A DNA stretch of 64,000 nucleotides from JAFGUF01 sp040883315 (GTDB taxonomy: Bacteria; Bacillota; Clostridia; Christensenellales; UMGS416), in the NCBI GenBank assembly GCA_040883315.1, contig JBFLKU010000015.1, forward strand, positions 1-64,000, in the 5' to 3' direction. Numbering within the stretch: the first letter of the stretch is position 1; the number at the start of each line of letters is the position of its first letter. A program made the translations under genes and the position numbers. Below, piece by piece: positions 34,338-44,179 of the stretch. The notes under the pieces are model-generated. The model made no database searches and was not told where the DNA came from. It was given only the letters and a program-made list of their open reading frames with translations.

Positions 34338-35549
34338 ATGGAAAGTAATGCTTACAGTACAGAGCCATCAAAGCTTTGGAATAAATCATATATTTTTATA
34401 CTGATGATAAGTGCTCTGAATGCATTTGCCTTCTTCATGATAGCAACGATTTTATCAAAATACTTGGTAGGAATCGGTACAACAATTACACTGGCAGGAA
34501 TAATAGTTGGTCTGTTTTCAATAACGTCATTGTTTTCGAGACCGCTATGTGGATTAATGGCAGACTCACTTAATAATGTTAAGTTATTAAAGTGGAGCAA
34601 TGTTTTTCTTGCGATCGGATTTTTAGGTTTTGCATTTACAAAAAATATACCTCTACTTATTATATTTCGAATTTTAAACGGAATAGGATTTGCAATCGGG
34701 GGCACAGCACAGGTTGCATTAGCAACAAAATATATACCACAAAATAAAATGGGTGAAGGAATCGGATACATGGGGCTTGGAATGGTGCTTAGCTCGGCAG
34801 TGGCACCGGGAGTTGGTCTGATGATTGCGGACGGTTTCGGAATGGGAACCACATTTATTGCTTCATCAATATTGACAGTAGTAGCTTTTTTCTTTTTATC
34901 TTTTTTTAAGGAAGAGCAGAAAGAAACAAAGCGATTAGATTTGAAAAAAATAACTTTTAGTGACATTATTGCACCAAAAGCACTTCCATATACATTCGTA
35001 GCAAGCACATTTTCGTTTATTAATGGTATTATCGCGTCATATATTGTTTTATTTGCTGACGAAAAAGGCATTGTAGGAATTAGTTCTTATTTCACGCTAT
35101 ACGCCGTGGTACTTCTGGTAATACGCCCTATATCGGGAAAGATTATGGATAAAAAAGGTATTAGGGTTACGGTGCTGCCGGGGCTTCTGCTGACGGCTGT
35201 ATCTATGTTTTTTCTCGGAAGGAGCTCGGCACTCACAGCCATTTTAGTAACGGGAATATTCCGTGCCATAGGTCAGGGTGCTGCTCAGCCTTCTTTGCAG
35301 GCGGGCTGCATAAACAAAGTAGGCAGAAGCAAAAGCGGCGTGGCAACCAGCACATATTATCTCGGGGGAGATATTGGGCAGGGCATAGGGCCTATGATAG
35401 GCGGAGTAATACTAGCTCAAATTGCTGGGGTTGCAGGATATCGCATGCTGTTTGATTTGTGCGGTGTGTTGATGCTGATTGCTCTAGTATTTTTCTATAT
35501 GGTAACGAGGAAGGAGAAAAAGACAGATGAAAAAACAGCCACTACCTAG
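34338..35549 (+). CDS. MFS transporter
   Basis: The start at 34338 follows AGAAAGGAT and gives a 403-aa protein. A GTG at 34299 falls in a stem-loop and is rejected. Twelve hydrophobic segments are apparent, with the MFS loop motif RPLCGLMADSLNNVKLL between segments 2 and 3 and a second-half equivalent RPISGKIMDKKGIR. The substrate cannot be read from the sequence. Position suggests export or import of a sugar, or of a product such as an organic or acyl acid released by the esterases. The end overlaps the next gene by 23 bases. Confidence 0.85.
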   Translation: MESNAYSTEPSKLWNKSYIFILMISALNAFAFFMIATILSKYLVGIGTTITLAGIIVGLFSITSLFSRPLCGLMADSLNNVKLLKWSNVFLAIGFLGFAFTKNIPLLIIFRILNGIGFAIGGTAQVALATKYIPQNKMGEGIGYMGLGMVLSSAVAPGVGLMIADGFGMGTTFIASSILTVVAFFFLSFFKEEQKETKRLDLKKITFSDIIAPKALPYTFVASTFSFINGIIASYIVLFADEKGIVGISSYFTLYAVVLLVIRPISGKIMDKKGIRVTVLPGLLLTAVSMFFLGRSSALTAILVTGIFRAIGQGAAQPSLQAGCINKVGRSKSGVATSTYYLGGDIGQGIGPMIGGVILAQIAGVAGYRMLFDLCGVLMLIALVFFYMVTRKEKKTDEKTATT

Positions 35550-37032
35550 AATCACTCCGGAAGAGGCGGGGATATCTAGCGAACAGGTACAAAAGTGCAT
35601 TAAAGAACTAATGCATGACAAGACATATATGAATGGATTTATGGCAGCTAGGCATGGGAAAGTTTTTGCTGAATGCTGGTGGGCGCCATATGGACCGGAT
35701 ATAGTTCATAGCAATCATTCATTTGGCAAAAGCTACACAGCCACAGCAATAGCAATAGCAAAACAGGAAGGCAAGCTAAACTTTCAGGAAAAGATGGTGG
35801 ATGTTTTTGCACAGGAGATAGCAGAGCGAAACATAGAAGTGCCTGATTTGATGAAAGAGATAACAATAGAGAATGTAATGACCATGACAAATGGAATGGA
35901 GCACCATCCGGAGATGTCAGAAGACTGGATAGGTGATTATTTCCGAACGCCTATGAAATACAAGCCGGGAGAAAGATTTATGTATAATAGCTCTGGGTCA
36001 TGTATGCTGGGTGCAATAATTTTGAAAAGATGCGGACAAAACCTGAAAGAATATTTAACCGAGCGATTATTTGAAAAAATAGGTATAGATACAGATAGAT
36101 TTGTATGGCTGAAATTTCATAACGGTATCGATGGAGAGCCTGGTACATTTGCAACAACAGAGGACAATCTGCGACTAGTGCTGCTATATATGAATGGCGG
36201 CAAGTGGAATGGAGAGCAAATACTTGATGAAGATTTTGTGAAGGCCGCACTTTCTGTTCATGTAGACACATCATATGCACCCGAGCAAAAGGATGGCAGA
36301 TGCGGATACGGATATCAGCTTTGGGCTTGCAGCATTCCGGGAGTGTATCGATTCGACGGCGGACAAGGACAGTACGGAATAATATGGCCGGAAAAGGAAT
36401 TAGCTATATCTCTTCATGAGGGTGGAATATGCCCATATGGACCGCAGAAAACACTGGATGTGCTTTATGAAAATCTGCTTCTTAAGCTGGCTGACGAACC
36501 TTTGCCTGAGAACAATCAGGCTTATAAGAATCTAGTAGAATACGAAAAAAGCATGGCTATGCCAAATGACAAGCCAAATGAAATAGAAAATGTATTTGAT
36601 TTTAGCGGCAAATATAAAATAATTGAAGGCAAAACATCTCCTTGGTTTGCAGTAGCACCGGGCAAGATAAACCTTTTTGAGATGTTTCAAGACACAGATA
36701 AAAATCCAAACATGGACGAGTTTGTTATAAAAACTGACCATGAAAAAATTACATTAATAGTTGATGACTATGCAGTATTTGAAGTATATTTTGATGGGAA
36801 AATGCGCCTGCATTACACAGATAGTGTATATCCTGAGCTTGGTTACAATTGCTCTACCGCTAGGTATTTGGATGAAAACACGCTGAAGATTACAATCCAC
36901 TGGATGAATGGATGGTTTGTAACGGAAATGACTCTTTCAAAAGATGGAGATTTGTTTGCCATAAACACAAAAAAGACAAGGCTGAGAGATGGGGACAATT
37001 GGATGGAAGAACAGGCAAAAGCGACAAGATAA
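35527..37032 (+). CDS. Class C beta-lactamase-fold serine hydrolase with C-terminal extension
   Basis: This 501-aa protein has the hydrolase fold at about 1-330: SFGKS as SxxK nucleophile motif, YNSSGSCMLG as the Tyr motif and FDGGQGQYGIIWP near the third motif. An extra C-terminal beta-rich domain (about 350-490) follows, as in several esterase/aminopeptidase-like members. There is no signal peptide. GGAAGGAG lies in the end of the MFS gene and the two reading frames overlap by 23 bases, so they are coupled. Probable cytosolic esterase or amidase (inference). Confidence 0.83.
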   Translation: MKKQPLPRITPEEAGISSEQVQKCIKELMHDKTYMNGFMAARHGKVFAECWWAPYGPDIVHSNHSFGKSYTATAIAIAKQEGKLNFQEKMVDVFAQEIAERNIEVPDLMKEITIENVMTMTNGMEHHPEMSEDWIGDYFRTPMKYKPGERFMYNSSGSCMLGAIILKRCGQNLKEYLTERLFEKIGIDTDRFVWLKFHNGIDGEPGTFATTEDNLRLVLLYMNGGKWNGEQILDEDFVKAALSVHVDTSYAPEQKDGRCGYGYQLWACSIPGVYRFDGGQGQYGIIWPEKELAISLHEGGICPYGPQKTLDVLYENLLLKLADEPLPENNQAYKNLVEYEKSMAMPNDKPNEIENVFDFSGKYKIIEGKTSPWFAVAPGKINLFEMFQDTDKNPNMDEFVIKTDHEKITLIVDDYAVFEVYFDGKMRLHYTDSVYPELGYNCSTARYLDENTLKITIHWMNGWFVTEMTLSKDGDLFAINTKKTRLRDGDNWMEEQAKATR

Positions 37033-37067
37033 TTATACGGCATTAGCCATGAAAGGAGCACTGGTGT

Positions 37068-38024
37068 ATGTATGATGTAGTGGGACTAGGTGAAATATTA
37101 ATTGATTTTACTCCGGCAGGCAGAACAGAAAATGGAATGAAGCTCTTTGAGCAGAATCCCGGAGGAGCGCCGGCGAATATGCTGGCAGTCATCAGCAAAG
37201 CAGGACTTAAAGCTGCATTCATAGGCAAAGTAGGCAAAGACATGCATGGGGAGTTTTTGAAAAGAACTCTTGAAGATATAGGAATAGATACCAGTCAGCT
37301 TTTGGTGGATGATAGTGTATTCACTACGCTTGCATTTGTGAGCTTAAATGAAAATGCAGAAAGGGATTTCTCATTTGCCAGAAAACCCGGAGCAGACACG
37401 ATGATTCGCTATAGTGAAATAGATAAAAAAATGCTGTACAATACAAAGGTGTTTCATATAGGTTCACTGTCTCTAACGGACGAGCCTGCAAGAGGAACTA
37501 CTATAGATGCGATAAAAACAGCAAAAAAAGCAGGAGCGATAATTTCATACGATCCTAACTATAGGCAGCCATTGTGGAAAAGCAAAGATACGGCGAGGAT
37601 GCACATGAAGTCAATACTGCCATATGTAGATATAATAAAGATATCTGACGAAGAGACAGACCTGCTTACTCCATATAATGACCCGCACAAAGCCGCAGAG
37701 TATTTAATTGAAAGAGGAATTAAACTTGTTGCGGTCACTTTAGGCGCAGAAGGCTCATATATTGCAAATGAAAAAAATTCAGTTTTAGTTTCTGGGTTTA
37801 GAACATCAGTTGTGGATACTACAGGTGCAGGTGATTCGTTTTGGGGCGGCTTTGTGTCTAGGCTCATTTTATCTGACAAAAAAGCAGAAGAATTAACTGC
37901 TGCTGAATTAAATGAATTCGGGAAATTTGGCAATGCAGTTGCCAGCCTGGCAATTGAAGGAAGAGGCGGAATTCCTGCTATACCGGATATTAGCAGAGTG
38001 CGAGAAAGGCTTAAAAGTGTTTAG
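37068..38024 (+). CDS. scrK: Fructokinase-like PfkB sugar kinase
   Basis: This 318-aa PfkB kinase has the N-terminal motif GGAPANMLA (about 31-40) and the C-terminal ATP/anion-hole motif TTGAGDSFWGGFVSRL with the catalytic Asp. The overall pattern, with GLGEILIDFTP at the start, is that of bacterial fructokinases. These phosphorylate fructose to fructose 6-phosphate, a fit with fructose released by the two GH13_18 phosphorylases. The start follows GAAAGGAG. The sugar is not proven by motif alone. Confidence 0.86.
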   Translation: MYDVVGLGEILIDFTPAGRTENGMKLFEQNPGGAPANMLAVISKAGLKAAFIGKVGKDMHGEFLKRTLEDIGIDTSQLLVDDSVFTTLAFVSLNENAERDFSFARKPGADTMIRYSEIDKKMLYNTKVFHIGSLSLTDEPARGTTIDAIKTAKKAGAIISYDPNYRQPLWKSKDTARMHMKSILPYVDIIKISDEETDLLTPYNDPHKAAEYLIERGIKLVAVTLGAEGSYIANEKNSVLVSGFRTSVVDTTGAGDSFWGGFVSRLILSDKKAEELTAAELNEFGKFGNAVASLAIEGRGGIPAIPDISRVRERLKSV

Positions 38025-38130
38025 AAAAAAATTTGACTAAAGATTTATTCATTATGTGAATATTTTATATCAGCACTTTAGTGTTTAATTGAATATAAAT
38101 AGGTATATAGAAACATAGTAGAAGGAGAAC

Positions 38131-39858
38131 ATGATGGCTGCTATGAAGAAATCGTTTTTAAAACAGATATTATATTTTATGATAATTCTCATTTTTCTGT
38201 TGAGTTTTGTTTTAGTTGTATACTCAGCTTCGTCTTATTCTATTTTGACTAATCAGATAAAATTGGATTTGCAGAATTTCCTTAGCCTATACGGCGGCGA
38301 GCTGAAAGGCCGAGTAAACCAAATGGATACTGTTCTGAAAAATGTGCTGATACAGAATTCATCTCAGCTTCAGCTTCTAAAAAGCTCTGAAGAAACAAAA
38401 AGATACTATGCTACACGGGAAATAATGACGTATATACGCGATGTGGCACTTAGCAAAAGCGGAGTAGAGTGCATAGTGGTGGCAGACAACCTCTATGATA
38501 TATGCTTGGATGCACAGAGCAGCTCTATGACCTATTGGGATAAAGAAGCACTAAGAGATTTTACTAGAAAAAGTGCAGTGATAGATGATATGTCATCTAA
38601 ATGGGGCTTTGCAGAGCTGAACGATAAGAACTATATATTCAAAATGTTTATATATAATGGACGTGCTGCAGCGGTATTTACCAGCACAGAGCAGTTTATG
38701 GCGACAATATCTATAGAGGAATATGGCGACAAAATCTATTTACTTACTGATGGCGAAGGTGTACTGCAGGAGGTTGTAGGGGAATACGAAGAATCTAGAA
38801 TTTTGGGTAGAAAACTCAGCGATATAGACATGAATAATTCCTTCAAAGCAGAATATAAAATTGAAAATGGACAGATAATGCTATATAGTATTGTGGAAAG
38901 TGCCAGCATGTGGAAACAAACAAAGCTGAGCATGGGGGCGATGCTGGGCATACTTTTGCTATCCATTGTTTTTGGTCTTCTTTTAATCAGATATATACAA
39001 AGAGAAATGATATATCCCATGAAGAAAATGGCAGAGGGAATGAAAAATGTTGATGAGGGCGAATACACTTTGCATTTTGAGGGTGAATACAGAACTGAAG
39101 AGTTCACACACCTTAAAGATTCGTTCAACAAATTGATGGATGAAATTGTAGGACTGAAGATAAAATCATATGAAAAAATAATTGAGCTGAAGGATTCACA
39201 GCTAAAAATTATAAGGCTGCAGATGAAGCCACATTTCTTTCTGAATGCAATTAATACAATAAACAGCCTGGGAAGCATGGGCAAGACCAAGCAGCAAAAC
39301 GAATATATTGATGCTTTGTCAAAAAATATTAGATATATGTTCAAGTCTAGCCTGCACACTGTGACGCTAAGAGAAGAAATTCGGCATGTTGAAAATTATT
39401 TTAAAATGCAGGAGCTGAAATATCCCAATAGCACTTTCCACTATATTCATGCACAGGAAGAGGAACTGGAATGGAAGATTCCTCAAATGATAATACAGAC
39501 ATTTGTAGAGAATGAATTTAAACACGCACTTTCAACGGATTATATTCTTAGTATATTAATAAAAGTAAGCAAAAGAATATATAAAAATGAAGAGATGCTG
39601 GTGATAGAAATAGAAGATGACGGAAAGGGATATCCGCAGGATGTGATAGACTATATGAACGGCAGTGAAGTGTACACTGAAAATGCGGGCAGCAGAATAG
39701 GGCTTTGGAGCATTAAAAACATGATGGAAATAATGTACGAAAGAGACGATTTGATTGAAATATACAATATTGAACCACATGGATGCAAAAGCAAAATATA
39801 TGTGCCTGAAAAACCACTGCACGAAGTAAGCGACGCCGAAAATAACAAGACAAGCTAA
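38131..39858 (+). CDS. Sensor histidine kinase, YesM-like (second copy)
   Basis: This 575-aa sensor has a transmembrane helix at about 10-35, an extracellular region to about 265, a second helix near 270-290, a HAMP domain (MIYPMKKMAEGMKNVDEG) and a PF06580-type kinase domain. The phosphoacceptor His is in RLQMKPHFFLNAINTINSL, and the ATPase boxes IIQTFVENEFKHAL and IEDDGKGYP follow. AGAAGGAG stands before the first of two nearby ATGs. It partners the regulator gene 18 bases downstream. Confidence 0.9.
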   Translation: MMAAMKKSFLKQILYFMIILIFLLSFVLVVYSASSYSILTNQIKLDLQNFLSLYGGELKGRVNQMDTVLKNVLIQNSSQLQLLKSSEETKRYYATREIMTYIRDVALSKSGVECIVVADNLYDICLDAQSSSMTYWDKEALRDFTRKSAVIDDMSSKWGFAELNDKNYIFKMFIYNGRAAAVFTSTEQFMATISIEEYGDKIYLLTDGEGVLQEVVGEYEESRILGRKLSDIDMNNSFKAEYKIENGQIMLYSIVESASMWKQTKLSMGAMLGILLLSIVFGLLLIRYIQREMIYPMKKMAEGMKNVDEGEYTLHFEGEYRTEEFTHLKDSFNKLMDEIVGLKIKSYEKIIELKDSQLKIIRLQMKPHFFLNAINTINSLGSMGKTKQQNEYIDALSKNIRYMFKSSLHTVTLREEIRHVENYFKMQELKYPNSTFHYIHAQEEELEWKIPQMIIQTFVENEFKHALSTDYILSILIKVSKRIYKNEEMLVIEIEDDGKGYPQDVIDYMNGSEVYTENAGSRIGLWSIKNMMEIMYERDDLIEIYNIEPHGCKSKIYVPEKPLHEVSDAENNKTS

Positions 39859-39876
39859 TAGACGCAGGAGGAGAAG

Positions 39877-41460
39877 ATGTATTTACTATTTGTTGATGAT
39901 GATATGCATACGCTTGAAGTAATAAAAGAGTCTGTAGACTGGAAGTCTTTAGGTATGGATAAGGTTTTTACTGCAAGCAGTGCATCTCAGGCAAAGAGAA
40001 TAATCAAAAACAACAAAATTGATATTATAGTAAGTGATATAGAGATGCCTAAGGAGTCCGGTCTTGATCTTCTAGTTTGGATAAGGAAATCTGGAATAGA
40101 TGTGGAGTTTATTCTGTTAACTTGCCATGAAAAATTTGAATATGCAGCAAGTGCAATAAAATGGGACGCGGCAGGGTATCTTACAAAGCCTTTTGATGCG
40201 GATATTATGAAGCTTTCAATTAAAAAAACGATTGCCAAGATAGAAGAAAAAAGAAAACTAAAAGAAAGCAGTCTTTTTGAAGAGTGGATGCTAAAAAACA
40301 CAAGACAAGAACAGCTCCATTTTTGGCTGATTCTCTATAGCGGGATTATTAAGCAGAATAGAGAAAGAATTAGCAAAGAAATAGAAGTGAGAAAACTGAA
40401 GCTTGATACTGATAAAAAATATCGCCTGATTATGACCAAAATCACAGATTATGAAAATCAGCTTGAATCACTTGGTGATGAGCTGCTGTACTTCAGCCTT
40501 GAAAATGTGCATTCCAATATTTTGTGCGGACAGGACGAAAACTATTGTGTAGTAAGAAAATCAAGCGAAAATGACATATGGCTTCTTACGACCATTTTGG
40601 AAGACGAAAAAACAGACCTAGAAGTTCTATGTAAAAAGCTGACAAAATATTGTGACCAAACACTGAATATAAAAGCAACATGCTGCATCGGAAACCCGTG
40701 CCATATGGAGGAGCTATATGAAAAGGCTGCAAAGCTGGAGGATTTGATTCTACACAATATAGTTTTTTACGGCAATTATTTTCTAGAAGATAATGCGATG
40801 GCAAACCACAGTGAAGAGGCAGAGATTTTGGACGTAAGTAAGCTGACAGAGCTATTGGATAAGCATGATAAAGTGGCTTTGCTAAATTACATTAAAGAGA
40901 TGATAAGGCTAAAAACCAATAACCAGACGTTGGATGAAAGAAGCCTTTATATGATGAAGCAGGAAATCCTTCAGGCCACATACGCACATTTGCTTCAGTC
41001 GGGCATTCAGGCGACAAAGCTGTTTTATGATGAAACTTCAGCAAAGCTTTCAGGCAAAGCAGAAAAATCATCAATAGATATGATAAGATGGGCTAGCTAC
41101 TTGCTGGAGCGATCCTTTTCATATGAGAAAGAAATAGCAAAAACCAGCACTTTGATAGACAGAATTAATTCGTATATACATGAAAATTATAAGGAGAACA
41201 TCGGCAGGAATGAACTGGCTACAGTTTTCTTTCTGGCTCCAGAATATCTTGCAAAGCTATATTATAAGAAGACGGGTAAGTATCTAAATGACTATATAAG
41301 AGAATATAGAATAGAGAAAGCTAAGTGGCTGCTGAAGAATACTGATGGCAAAGTCAGTGATATAGCACAGGACGTTGGCTTTGATAATTATTCGTATTTC
41401 TCTACCTTATTTAAAAAAAATGTGGGTATGTCTCCCAATGAATATAGGCAGAACTCATAA
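39877..41460 (+). CDS. Response regulator, YesN-like (second copy)
   Basis: This 527-aa protein has a receiver domain with DDD at 7-9, phosphoacceptor Asp54 in IIVSDIEMP and the switch Lys104 in YLTKPFDAD, all intact unlike the 11318 paralogue. The C-terminal AraC-type double helix-turn-helix (about 425-525) includes NELATVFFLAPEYLAKLYYKKTG and IAQDVGFDNYSYFSTLFKK. It lies directly upstream of the second importer operon, whose promoter has a good -10 and no -35, so it is the likely activator. AGGAGGAG precedes the start. Confidence 0.92.
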   Translation: MYLLFVDDDMHTLEVIKESVDWKSLGMDKVFTASSASQAKRIIKNNKIDIIVSDIEMPKESGLDLLVWIRKSGIDVEFILLTCHEKFEYAASAIKWDAAGYLTKPFDADIMKLSIKKTIAKIEEKRKLKESSLFEEWMLKNTRQEQLHFWLILYSGIIKQNRERISKEIEVRKLKLDTDKKYRLIMTKITDYENQLESLGDELLYFSLENVHSNILCGQDENYCVVRKSSENDIWLLTTILEDEKTDLEVLCKKLTKYCDQTLNIKATCCIGNPCHMEELYEKAAKLEDLILHNIVFYGNYFLEDNAMANHSEEAEILDVSKLTELLDKHDKVALLNYIKEMIRLKTNNQTLDERSLYMMKQEILQATYAHLLQSGIQATKLFYDETSAKLSGKAEKSSIDMIRWASYLLERSFSYEKEIAKTSTLIDRINSYIHENYKENIGRNELATVFFLAPEYLAKLYYKKTGKYLNDYIREYRIEKAKWLLKNTDGKVSDIAQDVGFDNYSYFSTLFKKNVGMSPNEYRQNS

Positions 41461-41540
41461 AAATTACAAAAAAATAACGCAATTTTGTGTAAATATCACA
41501 ATATTAGTCTTGTTTTTAAAAGAAAAGCACTTGATTTTAA

Positions 41541-41546
41541 TATAAT
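41541..41546 (+). promoter_or_regulatory. -10 element of the second importer operon
   Basis: A perfect TATAAT, preceded by TTGATTTTAA. No -35 hexamer is found 16-18 bases upstream (AAAAGA instead), which suggests an activator-dependent promoter. Confidence 0.5.
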
Positions 41547-41599
41547 AGACCAATATATATTTGCTAAAATTAGATTATCTTAAGAAGGAGGTTATTATT

Positions 41600-43141
41600 G
41601 TGAAAAATATTAACAAGTTTATTCTAGTATTAGCAATTCTTGCATCAATGATTCTGGCAGCCTGTGGCAAACCAGATTCAACAACACCTGACAAGGTATC
41701 TTCTCCGGATGATAAAACATCAGGTGAAGAAGTGACATATGATAAAGTGGTTTATGCATATGCTACATTCAACAACATTCCAACAGAGGAAGTTTTGGCA
41801 GAAGTAGAAGAGGCAATCAATGTGATTACACGTGAAAAAATAGGCGTGGAAGTAGAATTGATGCCAATTGCTATTTGGGACTATTCCTCCCAAGTGAGTC
41901 TATCACTTCAAGGCGGAGAAAAAGTTGACATATTCCAAAGCTTAGGCGACTTTAACATCGCTATCAGCACAAGCATGTGTCTGGATCTAACAGACATGAT
42001 GGATGAGTATGCAGCGGAAACAAAAGAACTGATTGGACCGGACTGGCTGGCAGCATGCAGCTACGAGGGAAGACAATTTGGTATTCCTACATACAAGCCA
42101 ATAGCTTTGACACCAATGTTTGTTTACAGACAAGACATAGTAGACGAGCTAGGCATAGATATGAGCAAAGTGAACAGTGCGGCAGATTTGACAAGTGTAT
42201 TGGAAAAGGTAAAAGCAGCATATCCAGATATGACACCTCTAGCAGCTGTAAACACAGGAAATATCGGTCTAGGATTGACAGTTGAAAACGTTGACTATCT
42301 GACAGACAATTATTACGAGCCAAAAGGCGTATTGATGAATGACCAACTAACAGTTGTTGATTATTATGCATCAGACGAATTTGCAGATTTGTGCTCACTA
42401 GCACGCACATGGTATACAAATGACCTAGTAATGAAAGACGCAGCAACAACATCAAGCACAGCAGCAGAACTGATGTCAGCAGGCAACTACTTCGGATACA
42501 TTGCATCATACAGCTATCCTGAAGAGGACACAGCAGCTTCTCTAGAAGCACAATGCGGTGGATACGACCTAGGTGCAAAAATGATAGGTTCAGCATTCCT
42601 GGATACAACAGCTATTAATGCCCTGACATGGATGGTTTCATCTACTTCAGATGTTCCAGAATCAGCATTAAAATTCTTAAACCTTACTTTCACAGATCAA
42701 GAAGTAATCAACCTGATAATCTACGGACTAGAGGGACGTGACTATGTGAAAAACGACGATGGCACAGTTAGCTATCCAGAAGGACAAGACCCATCAACAG
42801 TTCCATACACAGCACAGCTTTCATGCGGAACATTAGGAAACTTCTTTGTAATGTACCCAATGGCTGGCACAAGTGTAGAATCGCTAGACTGGGAACTAGA
42901 GCAAAACAAAAATGCAAAAACTTCAGTTGCAATGGGCTTCACATTTGACAGTAGCAACGTTAAGACTGAATACACAGCAGTAGCAAACGTAATCAGCCAG
43001 TTCCTACCGGGATTAATATGCGGAAGCATCGACCCAGAAACTGAAATTCCAGTATTCTTGGAAAGACTAGAAGAAGCAGGATTAGGAACAATTATTGAAG
43101 AAAAACAAATGCAGCTAGATGCATGGGCAGAAAGCAAATAA
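41600..43141 (+). CDS. Extracellular sugar-binding lipoprotein (second copy, GTG start)
   Basis: The GTG at 41600, 8 bases after AGGAGG, gives a 513-aa lipoprotein: signal peptide MKNINKFILVLAILASMI, then lipobox ILAAC, then a Thr/Asp/Ser-rich linker. An upstream in-frame TTG at 41561 would break the signal peptide. The mature part is homologous to the 32722 lipoprotein, sharing VAMGFTFDSSNVKTEYTA near the C-terminus. It supplies the permeases encoded at 43239 and 44180. Confidence 0.9.
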   Translation: MKNINKFILVLAILASMILAACGKPDSTTPDKVSSPDDKTSGEEVTYDKVVYAYATFNNIPTEEVLAEVEEAINVITREKIGVEVELMPIAIWDYSSQVSLSLQGGEKVDIFQSLGDFNIAISTSMCLDLTDMMDEYAAETKELIGPDWLAACSYEGRQFGIPTYKPIALTPMFVYRQDIVDELGIDMSKVNSAADLTSVLEKVKAAYPDMTPLAAVNTGNIGLGLTVENVDYLTDNYYEPKGVLMNDQLTVVDYYASDEFADLCSLARTWYTNDLVMKDAATTSSTAAELMSAGNYFGYIASYSYPEEDTAASLEAQCGGYDLGAKMIGSAFLDTTAINALTWMVSSTSDVPESALKFLNLTFTDQEVINLIIYGLEGRDYVKNDDGTVSYPEGQDPSTVPYTAQLSCGTLGNFFVMYPMAGTSVESLDWELEQNKNAKTSVAMGFTFDSSNVKTEYTAVANVISQFLPGLICGSIDPETEIPVFLERLEEAGLGTIIEEKQMQLDAWAESK

Positions 43142-43166
43142 TTTTTTCTAATAATAACTGACACAT

Positions 43167-43195
43167 GTAAGTGGGGATATTTAATCCCCACTTAC
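43167..43195 (+). other. Strong stem-loop between binding protein and permease genes
   Basis: GTAAGTGGGGAT and ATCCCCACTTAC make a perfect 12-bp stem with a 5-base loop. It is followed by GATTTG rather than a T tract. It resembles elements that stabilise the 3' end of binding-protein messages and lower expression of downstream permeases. Confidence 0.6.
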
Positions 43196-43238
43196 GATTT
43201 GTATGACAAACTTATACCTTATGAAATGGGGAATTAAA

Positions 43239-44165
43239 ATGAAAAAAACTAAGGAAAAGAGAAATAATCTCACCAAGACGGTGCCGCTTCTTTTGATTTC
43301 GCTTCCCGGTTTGATATATATATTCATCAATAACTATATTCCAATGTTTGGTGTATTCCTTGCATTCAAGGACTTTAACTACGTAAAAGGAATATTCGGA
43401 AGTGACTGGAGCGGATTTGACAATTTCCACTTCCTATTTAAAACACGTGACGCATGGATAATGACAAGAAACACTGTTTTGTACAATGTAACATTCATAG
43501 TAGTGGGTACTATTTTTGCAATATTCGTTGCAGTAATCATGTCTGAACTTGGCAAGAAAAAGAGAGTGAAATTTTTTCAGTCATCAATACTTTTGCCCAA
43601 TATGCTCTCATGGGTTGTAATAGGATATGTAGTATATGCATTTTTGAATGCTGACTCTGGATTTATAAATAATACTGTTTTAAAAGCTCTTGGCAAAGAA
43701 GAGATATCATGGTATTCCACAACAGGCCCATGGCCATTTATATTGGTCTCTGTGCATCTGTGGAAATATGTAGGTGTTAGCTCTATTATTTATATGGCCA
43801 GCATAGCAGGCATAGATGCTAGTATTTTTGAGGCAGCTCAGCTGGATGGTGCATCCAAGCTGAAGCAGGTATTTAAAGTAACCATCCCTATGCTGAAGCC
43901 AACAATAATAATATTGACAATGATGTCTATAGGAAGAATATTCTTCTCTGACTTTGGGCTTTTCTATCAAGTACCACAGAATTCAGGAAGGCTATTTGAT
44001 GTGACGCAGACAATAGATACCTATGTTTACAGAGGACTAATGCAGCTTCGTGACGTAGGAATGTCAGCAGCAGCAGCACTTTTCCAATCAGTAGTAGGAT
44101 TTATATTGGTTGTTACTGCAAATGCTATCGTACGCAAAGTGGACGCTGAGAACGCACTATTTTAG
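43239..44165 (+). CDS. Carbohydrate ABC importer permease (YteP/LplB type, second copy)
   Basis: The ATG at 43239 follows TGGGGA and gives MKKTKEKRNNLTKTVPLLL (308 aa). An in-frame start at 43203 has no clear site. Membrane segments begin at PLLLISLPGLIYIFINNYIP. The ATPase-contact motif is EAAQLDGASKLKQVFKVTIP. It is paralogous to the 31432 permease (shared SIGRIFFSDFGLFYQVP). Partner of the 44180 permease, 14 bases downstream. Confidence 0.9.
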   Translation: MKKTKEKRNNLTKTVPLLLISLPGLIYIFINNYIPMFGVFLAFKDFNYVKGIFGSDWSGFDNFHFLFKTRDAWIMTRNTVLYNVTFIVVGTIFAIFVAVIMSELGKKKRVKFFQSSILLPNMLSWVVIGYVVYAFLNADSGFINNTVLKALGKEEISWYSTTGPWPFILVSVHLWKYVGVSSIIYMASIAGIDASIFEAAQLDGASKLKQVFKVTIPMLKPTIIILTMMSIGRIFFSDFGLFYQVPQNSGRLFDVTQTIDTYVYRGLMQLRDVGMSAAAALFQSVVGFILVVTANAIVRKVDAENALF

Positions 44166-44179
44166 GAGGTGGATATAAC

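Noticed and set aside
34352..35071. 239-codon minus-strand frame opposite the MFS gene
   Set aside because: The sense frame has clear MFS membrane segments and a ribosome binding site. The antisense frame is a shadow.
38736..39359. 207-codon minus-strand frame opposite the second sensor kinase
   Set aside because: It covers the conserved phosphoacceptor region of the sense kinase and has no recognisable features.
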